Shown here one piece after another: positions 24,201 through 36,200 of a DNA stretch of 64,000 nt. The notes beneath the pieces are model-generated. The model was not told the DNA's origin. It searched no databases and worked only from the letters and a program-made list of their open reading frames with translations. The translations under genes and the position numbers were made by a program. The first letter of the stretch is position 1, and each line of letters starts with the position of its first letter. The stretch lies in the NCBI GenBank assembly GCA_032622095.1, contig CP136065.1, positions 57,965,949-58,029,948 on the forward strand, in the 5' to 3' direction. This DNA comes from Siphonodentalium dalli. Taxonomy: Eukaryota > Mollusca > Scaphopoda > Gadilida > Siphonodentaliidae.

Positions 24201-27200
24201 ATTAGGTGGAGTGACATTTGAGTTCGTAGACAATGCATGATGCATGATACTTAGATCCTTACTCGCGGAACCCGATACACTCGGCCCACTAGCATGTCCT
24301 GTCCGTTTCGATATCAGAGCACTAGCACCCATAGTCGGCCGCGCATCCAGCCCGTGAGAGTTCGCTCCATGTCGTGAACATGGAGCAGGTGGGGAAACAA
24401 TTGATACACTGCTTACTGCAGCAATACTGTGTACGGTCTTTTCAGACTGAGCATGTGTTTTTGAATGTCCCGATATTTTTGACACACTTGACAACTTATT
24501 GTGACTGGATGCACTGCCTGTCTGTTGTTCTGAAGTTGACGACCTGCTGTCATGTGAGGTTGATGGTATTGGGGGTGGAGGTCTGTGACTCGGTGAGGCT
24601 GTGGTTGTTGTTGCAGTAAGAGGTGGGTTTGTTTGTGATGCTGATGTCACCACTGGACCTTTTGCCTGGATATTTTGAATATTACTTATAGGTATGAATG
24701 CTCCTCCACTCCTGAAAAAAAGAGTTGATATAGATAGGTTCATACAATTACGTTCAGGCCAAAAAATATGGTGCTTGATATTTGCAGAATAAGGTCCCCA
24801 GAGGTGAATATAGTGATGCTACCCCACACAATGGCCAACAAAACTAAATTCACCCTCTGGAGACCTGTCTGTTTAGGCCTCATCTTCTGAAAAAGTATCT
24901 TTATTATCAAATTAACAAGTTTTTTAGTTTCTTAGAAACTTCTTTAGAAATAGAAATTTTGAATGGGTGCGTATCACCATCTTCACTATCTGGGAACTTA
25001 AATCTGTGTCTAGGTCCCCATAGTAGATGAGGCCATGCAGAATGAGGTCCCCAGAGGGTGAATTTATTGATGCTAACTTGCTGCGTGTGTCACTAAATTC
25101 ACCCTCTGTGGAGTTCATTCTGCAAATGTCACCTTACCGAAATATGATGAAAGTCGGGAAGTTATGAGGTTTCATCCCAAAACTCTGAAACAGTGGAAAA
25201 TTATTTATCACCGCTCACTACCTTTATTGCCTACAAAAAGCCTGCAGAATAAATATGACTTATTACACCTGATATAATGTTTTACTTGATTTTGATTTAA
25301 AGTAATATCTGGGCTCATATTGTTTTGACCATGTCATATATTTCTAGTCTGGCGAATGCTAAAGATCATATTACACCAGTACAAAACCCAGGAACTTCTT
25401 GAAGTTTTGACAGGGAACCTTATTAAGTAGAAAAACATAACGCGAGGAATATATTTCTTAGTTATTATCTGTTTCTTAATAATGTACTTCACTGTAGGTG
25501 AATGTCCCAACTGAAAATTGCATGCTTTTCTCTGACTTTTGTGAGCCGATATCGCAATAAACATCAATTAATTACTCAGGAACAATTCCATAATTGTATG
25601 CGACGTGAAGCAAAATCGCTCACAATGACCAATCAGTCAATGTTAGCCCGACCTGTTAATGCCGTGTGCCAATGTTGGTGGCTTGGTCGTGTCTAACATT
25701 AGCTTGATGCTAGAGAATTCTCATGTGGATGCTTCATTTTGTTTCGCCTACATACTGCTTGTTGGATTTACATTTCAGTTGGTAAATGCAGTATCTGGTA
25801 ATGCAGTATCTGGTAAGGCAGTTATATTTGAATGTGCATTTTATAATGACGGGACTGGAGAACATGTTTGTTTTGCAGATTGTTCTCTCACAAAATACTC
25901 GCCGGGTTGGATATTAATTTCCCACTAAAATTGTAAAGTGTTGCTCTGGTGATGACCTATTTTGGTTTGGGTTTATGTCTAAGTGCAAGCAGTTGTTATG
26001 GATATACCCCTGGGAGATTTCTTAATTACCGACCGTCTTTCAAGCACAATATTTAATTACGTAATTACCTGCATAGTTGAACATAGTTCCCTGGAAAGAC
26101 TCCCACTTGGGATGTAGTTATACACTGCCCCTTATACCACCCATCGTGGCATTTCTCCTTCACCGTATAGCAACTACCCTTCTTCAACTCAATCTCATCT
26201 GGTTTCTGAGGCTTGTAATTATACATAGCCAAATAGCTGCAAAAATAAATCACTGGCTATAGCATAGGTGTGGAGGGAACCCTAAACAGTACAGCTCTAT
26301 GAAGCTTCAATTTTACTCCCAAATTTGGCTGCCAATTCCAATTTGATCAATGAATTTGAATATCTTCAGTTGCCACAGGTATGTAGACAGTATCGCAACA
26401 GCTGGTACTCACTGCTCCATTTTCATTCACTGCCCGTTACTGAATTAAATTAAAATTACTGGTATTGACTTTTCACGCTCTCGATGGAGCAGAGTCTGCA
26501 TATATACAGGAGTTGGTGAGTTTCAATCAAAGAGATCATATGCAAAAAAGGTCTGATTGGAAAAGGCTTCTGCCACTGCCAAAATCTGATATCCTACCTC
26601 AGGGGACAGAGCCTTTTACCTCACTGCACCAATTCTATGGAACAGTCTTCTGGTTGAGGTTGTCATGTGACATTTTAGAATTCATGAAACTTTTGAAAAC
26701 ACACCTGTTAAAAATTTCATACAGACTAAATATTTTACTGATCTGACTTTTCTACAATTTTGACCTATCTTAGACTGAACTAGTTATTTAAACTTGCCAA
26801 TTTTTTTTACTGTATATAGCTTTTAATTGAACCTAATAATTAATAAAGCACATACGATCACAATTTTGTAAAACAGTCACTCTACAAATGTAAATAATAA
26901 TAATAACAATAATTCACATGGTGGATAAATGGTAATTTAACAAAACTAAGCACAACTGTATTATAGATTCTATATTTGAATCAAGCAAATTTAATTAAAG
27001 AAATCTTCCAATTCAACATTAATCCAAGTTGCTATGCAGCTGAATTGCCAATTCTTAGTTGGCCAATTAGTTAATTTGTTGCAGTTCAAATCATCCCAAA
27101 AGTTTAGTACTTCAAGATTTACTAAAATATTTTCTTCCTCACTGCAGTGTGTGGTAATAATAATAATTACATGATCCTGTCAGGAATTACGATTTCATTG

Positions 27201-30200
27201 GGAGCCCTCCATAAATGATTTAGAGCCCTCTATCTTATTAGCAACCCGTGACTTCCTCTAGGGCCTCTAATAAGAAGTTTGTATTTTAATCGTGGCTATC
27301 GAGCCGCTAATCAACTGTAATGCCCTTCAAAATCATGTTATTGTTATACTAAATTATGATATTGTTATACTAACATTGCCGCTGTTATGTCAGGTGGGGC
27401 AGGCTGCGAGGTTGGTTGAGTGGCGGTTGAGGTTAACAGAGAAGATGCTGAATTTTCTGCTTTAGGAGTCTCTGGAACAGTCTCGGCCTGAAATATAAGA
27501 ATAATCAGGAAATCAGATTGTGAGCTTCCTGAATTTTGTGAAAACCCTGTGCCAATGCATTCTCTTATATATGAGAATCTCCCATTGGGAGCCTCACATA
27601 TATAAGAGAATACATTGGCCTAACAATATTTACCTTGATCTTGTAAGCCAGTGCATTCTCTTATATATGCAAGGCTCCCTATGGGAGACTCGCATATATA
27701 AGAGAAAGCACTGGCACAGGGTCTTTAATGCTCCACCAGCGCAGCTCCCATTATTACGCACCTATTGTTATCTGTCTGCAGATTACATTATTTCAGCATG
27801 TGTGATAATTTCACTCAAATGTACTAGAGCGATCCAGATAGCTTGCTTGACATATGTAGCATGGAACCAAACAGAAACAATTATATGATGCTAAAGAATA
27901 TTGATCAAATAATCCAAACTGGAGTAATCGGTCGGAAACCACAAATGTTAACGAACGGTCAAATTCTAAGTTGAAAAATGGCTGTAACTCATGTAAAAAT
28001 AATTAGATTGAACCCATATTCGAACATGGACAGTATTTTTAGTTGGGAAATACACATGCCAACTTTGGTTCAGATCAAATAACCCAAACTGGAGTTATCG
28101 GTCGGAAACCAAAAATGTTAACAGATGGTCAAATTCTTTGTCGAAAAAGGGCCGTAACTCATGTAAACATAATTGGACGTAACACATATTCGAACATGGA
28201 CAGTATTTTTAGTTGGGAAATACACATGCCAGCTTTGGTTCAGATCAAATAATCCAAACTGGAGTTATTGGTCGGAAACCAAAAATGTTAACGGACGGTC
28301 AAATTCTAAATCGAAAAAGGCCGTAACTCATGTAATAATAATTAGACGGAACCCATATTTGAACTTGGCCTGTATTTTTAGCTGGAAAATACACATACCA
28401 ACTTTGTTTCAGATCAGATAATTCAAACTGGAGTGATTGGTCGGAAATCAAAAATGTTAATGAATGCTGATGGACGGGGACTGATTACATAATATGACCT
28501 TTTTTCAAAAGGGCATATAATAAATATATATTAAACACTGACTGTAGATGCAGTTTCTGTACTTGAAGCAGTGATTGGTAAGAGATCTGGGTTGTCTGTT
28601 GGTGACATTTCTAACCCAGTGAGTTCCAGCGATCTGCGATTCGTTGGCTGCTCTGATTCAATACTGTTGGCGGCAGAAGTGGGGGTATATGAGTGGCGTT
28701 TCTGTTGTGGTTTGGTTCGACTGATTAGAGTCATGAAATTTTCCCTCCAGTCACTCTGACTCATATCACCTGGTGGTTCTGTCGGTGTTCTGGGTCTGAG
28801 AAAGAAAGAATAGACTCCTATGCAGTCTTTGTAAACATACACTCATACAGATGCTGAGTCTGTCGTATTCCCGCCAACTTTTTATTTCTCGGAAGGCTTG
28901 CGGTATTCCCCCGAATTACGTCACATCACGCTACATTAATCGTTTCGATTGGACTCCTTTATCTTGGTGCTAACTAATAGAAAATATGCACATACAGAAA
29001 CAATCTGGCAACAAAGTGATGAAATTCCATTTTTATTTTTATTGATAATGACAAGTGATGTGCACAAACAATTCAGAGGTATTCATTGTGAATACATTGT
29101 AGATGGTATTAGCTGTAAATTTCTTTGCAATTAACGAAAATGAAGTGTCATGGCATGAAAAATTATGAAAAAACAGGCCTGTCATCATTTATGTGACACA
29201 TTTCATAAACTTCCAGATATCGTCCAATCACACACCATTGCACACAGGATATGTTAATATTGCTCTAACTAATGGGCATAAATTAAGAAAATAAAAGCAA
29301 ACATTTTATGGCAAGGCACTTGAAAAGTGACATCGTCAACACCAAAAATCTAGAACACAGATCGGCAGTTCCGGCACAGAGATTGGAGTTTTAGGTGCAC
29401 ATCAGGCCATTGGATTACAGGGTGTGAACATTGGAGAAGTGGATATCACTATGTGAAACATACAGGAAATTGTCCACTTAAGATTCTGAAGAAAAGCCAA
29501 TTGAAAGGTCAGGGGTAGTTGCTGTTACAACCTTTAAACTTATTTTCATAATAGACTGTATCGAGTCATTAAACACAGATCTTAAAATGAAACTGTTATT
29601 AAAAATAAAGATATGCAAGGCAATAAAACTTACAAGGGCTTCCCATTGACGATAGCTTTAGCTGCATCGTTAAGCTGTAATATAAAACATATATATTGAT
29701 GAGAATTGGGATATCCCCAATTTCACATGGGTAATCAATCATGTGTCGAGCGTGTGATCCAATTACCAAACAACACAATCATAAAAGGAAACTGCTTTAG
29801 CCAATCGGGAAGCACATGGGTGTGATCTGTGATCTCCTATGGCTTATTTCCCTGACACCAAAAGACACTAGGTAAATTTACTTCTGTCAACACACATGCT
29901 GGTTTATTTATAATTGTGAAATAAGCTATATTTATTGTTCGGGACACCGCTGACTGACAGTTTTAGGGTGTACGTGAACCTTTAATACATTTTAAGAGAT
30001 TGTCTCGAAATGAAATGGGAATCACATAAGCATTTTGAGTATTTGGTATATTTGTTAAATGTAGAGAATTATAGAAGGGTCCAGTTCGTGTCACAATGGG
30101 TGCATATCACATGAATTTGGTGATGCTAGCCCACCTTGTGGGATATTGTCACTAAATTCAGCCTCTGGGGACCTCATTCTACAAATGACGGACACACTAA

Positions 30201-33200
30201 TCTCAGACTCGTCACTGATTACCTCAACAAACGCAGCTGGAAATATTCCTATCTTGTCACCTTTCTTCCCCTCTAACCAGTTCTCATCAACTCTCCGGAT
30301 TATGGCTATATTTTCCTCCTACAAAATAACAAGGAAGAATAATTCAAGAACGGAAAATGCAAACAATGTCACTAGGTACTCTTTTGAAAGCAGTAATGAT
30401 GGCGAACCTCCATCCCAAATGTCATTCAGATCAAATAACCAATGGGTGAGATATCGGCATGTGTGGACAAATAAAACTACAAGATTTCCAGATCAACAGA
30501 GAAGGTTAACTCTAGAATGGAAGACACGAACAACGTCACTGCCACTCTTTTAAAGCAGTCATGATAGCGAACCCACAAACCAAATTTCAATTGATCCGAT
30601 AACCCATGGGTAAGATATCTGCCCAGACAGAAGGTCAAGGCGAGCCAGTATATCCCCCATTTTCTTTGAAAAAATGGAGGTGTAATGAATGATTCACTTG
30701 AATGAATATTTTGATGACACTAACTGTTATAGTGCTTATATAAGTGATATAAATCTGAATAAGCAGTAATATTCTTATTGAAATTGACTCAATAATTGGA
30801 AATGGAATTGGCTATTGGCTGATTAGCTATCCCAAGTTGAGGTTGTACATCAGCTTATGACAATTGTAAACAATTATGATGGAATTTTGTATTCATTACG
30901 CATTTATAAGATGTATCTCTTGAAATTATCTGGTACTGAACCCTTTCTATACTAAAGCATCATTGTTGAGTAGTTATCCCATACACAATGTTCAGATAAT
31001 AAGTTTAACCCTTTCTATACTAAAGCAATGTTCAGACAATAAGTTCAACAAAACGACAAGGTTGTTTGTTGAACTTATTATGTAAACATGTCCCTCAAAA
31101 TATAGGACTCCTTCTGCACTTTTAATTATCTGTCGTCTGCTTTTATCCCTCCAAATCTTTCCAATGTATACTTTAATAACTGAATGGGAGAATCCATTTA
31201 GTATAGAAAGGGTTGAATGGGACGAAATGGAAAACTTTTAACGATAAGGAATAAATCACAAGAGTGGAACCAAGATATGCATTTTAACCTCTTCACTGCT
31301 GAGTGACGCCATGTCGCCATGTGCTGGGTTGTTGATATTATGGCCATTTTCCAGTGGAAAAATTATATGGGAATATTACAAACCCTAAAACTGACTCGGT
31401 AGAAACGTTATTATCATTAACAGGAACATCATACACTGTTTCAAACATCGGGATACCGTACAATGATTCCGATCCACCAATCTTAGAGTTCCAGTTAAGA
31501 ATAATGGCCGACTACTAGTGCGTTGAAGAAGGTCTGTTCTCTATATGTCTATACAGACGTATAGCACAAAGCATGACGTTTTACATGCATACTAAGTGAA
31601 GAGGTTAAAAGCAGTGTAAAATATGCGAGCATGATACATCTCGCCATGTAAAGGAAGATAAATCTCGCCATATATAGGAAGGAGGACAAATGACTCTCAC
31701 TTTCTTAAAAGCCAAGCAGTCCTTCTCGTTTTCTTCCAGTCGAAAGTCATATAAAGCTCGGCACTGTGGTATGGACGATTGTAAGGGAACAATAACCTGT
31801 AAAAAGATAAATATATGCACTATATTACTACCTCCTCTCTTAGCCCATTCTATACTAAATACTCATTCACGAATAGTTTCCGTGGGAGATGTCAACCCTT
31901 TCATAATGGGAGCCGTGCTGGTGCAGCATTAAAGACCTTGTGCCAGAGCATTCTCTTATATATGCGAGTCTCCGATAGGGAGCCTTGCATATATAAGAGA
32001 ATGCACTGGCTTACAAGGTCAATGTAAATATTGTTAGGCCAATGCATTCTCTTATATATGCCCAATGGGCGACTCGCATATATAAGAGAATTCATTGGCA
32101 CAGGGTTTTCGCAAATTTTCAGGAAGCTCCAGTCATGAAAGAGTTAAGATAATAGGTTCAATGTTGAATGTATTATCTGAACATTTACCACCAATGAATA
32201 TTGATCATTCTGCTCTAGTATTATATGTCTTTCTGTCTGTTGTCTGCTTTTATAACCTGAACACCCCTCTAAATAAATAATAGACAGTTCCAATGTATAC
32301 TTTTATAACTGAGCATGTATATCCATTTACATGGAGTATAGAAAGGATTATAGTAAAACAAAACAGACATACAGTAATGCCCAAAGTAATTGACCACTTA
32401 ACCACAGGAGAATTATGGGTAATTTTTCAGGATTTAGTCGGAAATATGGCTTGTTGTGCTGTGGTTAAGTGGTCAATTACTTTGGGAATTACGGTATTGT
32501 ATTGTGACGAAATGGTAATCTGTTGACTTTTCTATTGTTGTGGGAGATGGGTTTTGAAACCTTGGCATTTATAAGTATAATTTCTAATAAAATTCATATG
32601 CATGATCTGTGCTTCTTCATAAAATATACCTCTGGCAATGGGCACTCCATTGTTTACATTTTACAAATAAACATAAAAGTAAAGCTATGAGTATGATCAC
32701 CAGTGATTCACCACCGATGGGATTTAATACTGAGGTTGTAAAGTTTGATGCAAAAAAATGTTAAAGAAATATTGTTTAGAAAACTGATTCTGATTCTTAT
32801 CGTAAAATACTTCACAAATAAATGGACATAATCATTTCAACCCTTTCTTCACTAAACACTCAATAATTTCCATGAACGACCATATGCCATTTGTTGAACT
32901 TATTATTTGAACATTTCCCATTAATGAATAGAAATCCATCTGCACTTTTATTATTGGTCTCTGCATATAAATAAGCAGAAAACAAAAATAACATCTGTTT
33001 CTGGTGGATTTTGAGATTCTGGGTAACCTGATCCTCACTATTCTGGGTAACCTGATCCTCACTATTCTGGGTAACCTGATCCTCACTATTCTGGGTAACC
33101 TGATGCTCACTATTCTGGGTAACCTGATCATCACTATTCTGGGTAACCTGATCCTCACTATTCTGGGTAACCCATAAGTTAAGTTTCAACCCCATACGTT

Positions 33201-36200
33201 CAATAGGGTTGAGTCGCCCCCTGTAATAATCATTTAAATTAACATCTATTTCAACACCGAGAGTCGCTATATATAATTAATATAAAAGAATGATGGTGTG
33301 TCATGTCGATTTGGATATAATATTTGTAAAATGTAACTACTTTTAGCAAGATTATTCTCCATTTGTATTTGACCACCTACCGGAGTGTTTCACATCACTT
33401 TAACAAGAATAACAAAGCCACTGCAAGCAAAGAACACATCTATTTTAATAGAGAACAAACAAAAATGATCTGTCGGAGTAGTTTACTCTTTTCTATCGGA
33501 ACCACAAAAGAGAGACATTTCCAGCATGGAAGTTCTGCATCAAATGGAACAGGATAGTGCAGATATAATAAACGTGAAGTGATTACGACTCATTTTTTTA
33601 TAAATGTGTACTTTTGAAATGTTAAGTAGATGGTGATGATCTATATTTTATTAACATGTAACAGGGGACTAAAAGTCAGTGCAACTTGTTCCTGAATAAC
33701 TGAATAAAGATGATGATGACGCAAATTATTCCTTACAAACTATCAACACATTTTCCATGGTCCCCAGATGCCACTCCCATTGTCTGAAGTGGGTGGCAAT
33801 GTCACCAAGGTAACCCATTTTTTTAAAGCTTTGTGAAGATGATCAATTCTGCATCAATTAGCAGAATTTTTTCCTTAATGGTTCATCTCTCGTCATTTCA
33901 GATCATTTGTACAATATGCTTACCTTGAGATAGGGGGCTGGACAGAACCCTGTTTGGCCGTTGAGTTCTCCCTGATACCAATTTTTATCGATGGACTTCT
34001 TCAGAATAATGATTTCTCCCTTCTTGAAAGACAGGTCACTGGAAATGAGAAAATCGTCAATGTAAAAAGATGAGTTAACATCACAAACTTCAACTGGAGA
34101 ACTTCAATCTAATCCTAAGTCTCCCATAGCAGTTGAGGCCTATGCAGAATGAGGGTGCCTCATTCTGTAAATGTCAGACACACTATATGTATCCAGACTT
34201 GGGTGCACATCAAAGTTCAAAGTATAGCAAACAGTTCGCTTTTTTGCAACATCATGTCTGCTGTCAATTACATGTATGTCATCATTCAAATGTCCTTCAA
34301 TTCGTTTCGAATCAGTCAAAAAGGGTTGTCTGAATACTATTCACAACATTTCATTAAAGTCGATGAGTGATTCAATAATACTTCAAATTTCCAGCTGTTT
34401 AAATTATTGTCTCTGGGAACAAAGGTACTTCTGGTGAGAACCAGTGAGCAGGCCTTTAGCTTGTACACATGTGCCAACTCAAAGTTACATAAATTCCTTT
34501 GATTTTATGACAGCTGCACCTCACTTGGACAACTGACGCTGGCGAAATCGGATACTTGTTATTAGAATGGTTCATTCTAATGTATACCCCTCTTTGCTAA
34601 ATAATCCTTGAGTATATGTGCATGTAGTTCCCTCAGGAAATTTTCAGATAATAAGTCCAACAAACGACCATAGTTTGTTTATTGAACTTATTATCTGAAC
34701 ATTTCCCACCAAAGAATATTTACCTGAACATCCCTCCAAATAAATAATGGACTATTCCAATGAATAATTTTTTAACTGAGTAGGAGAATCCATTTAGTAA
34801 AGAAAGGGATAACTGAACAGAAAAATCCATTCTATAATCAAGCATTAAACTACCATTTCTTTACTCAATGATCATTGATGAATACATGTAGATCCTTTAG
34901 GAAATATTTTGATAATAAGTTCAACAAGTCGTTTGTTGAACTTATTATCGGAACAATTCCCAGCAATAGAAATAGAAATAATAATTATAGAAATCCGTCT
35001 GCGCTTGTATTATCTTTTCGTCTGTCTATCATCTGCTACATGTAATTTTTCATAAACATCCCTCTAAATCAATAATAGGCCATTCCAGTATATACTTTTA
35101 TAACTGATGGGAGAATCCATTCAGTAGAGAATGGGTTAAATAGTTGAACAATGGATGGATGAGCATACTATCTCAGACCCATAACCACGAACAATAACAA
35201 TGCCTAACAGGACCTATTCAACTAACCATATCGATTATATAATTAACTTTTAAATAATGCTCATCAATTCACAATATACTCGTAAAAACACTTCAAATAC
35301 CAAGGAAATAACAACTAGAATGAGGGCTTGCCATGCAACATTGCCTGACTACTTAGGGTAAAATGTAATTCACTAATTAAATCAATGAGGCATAAGAATC
35401 CATAATAATACTGTCTGGTTCAGATAGTCCCAGTTTGACAAACTGTTTCATATGATGTTATATCAGAGTTTCCACCATAGGGGCAGCGGGTCCCTTTTCC
35501 CCCACCAAAATATCCCCTCAGACATATTCCCCTACCCAATCCACAGATTAATACCTACTAGTACATCTTCCGCGTATCTGCCACAATATTAAACCAACTG
35601 AGAGTGATAAACAAAGATAATTTTATTAGCCCACTAACACTGATCACAAGTGAGCCATTTTGTGGGAATAGAATGCTTATCAAGGTTACACACATCAACA
35701 ATTATTTCCTTATTCTGAAAGATATTCGCTAAAAGCCACGTGGTTTATTGTGCCGGGTTGTGTCATGATTATGTTCTCAAATAACACTATTTTCTGACTG
35801 GTTCTAACTTATGATGATGTGGACATGGTCCAGATGTTAGTCACTGAATGTAGTGAAGTCAGACATATAAACAAATTACACATTTGAATTTTTTTTTTTA
35901 GTGGGGGTACAAATAATTGTCAGTACCTTTATTTTACCCACGAATTTAACTTGACGTTTTTTGTCACAAAGTTTACGGTATCTACATTTGCAGAATGAGG
36001 TCCCCAGAGGGTAAATTTGGTGATGCCAGCCCACTATGTGGGTTAGAGTCACTAAATTAACCCTCTGGGGACCTCATTGTGAAAATGTCAGACACACTAT
36101 ATCCAGACTTGATTCCAAAAATTTGTTAACCCTGAATTTAAGACCTTCTATCAACAATCAAGCTTAGTACTACTGGTACATGTATAAGAAATAACTGTTA

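Noticed and set aside
27903-28490. CRISPR-like array
   Set aside because: The 170-bp units are contiguous tandem repeats without alternating short repeats and unique spacers, in an animal intron.
32832-33195. Frames encoding repeated RIVRIRLP or DQVTQNSE peptides
   Set aside because: They translate the 24-bp minisatellite in a POSH intron. A repeat length divisible by three keeps frames open without selection.
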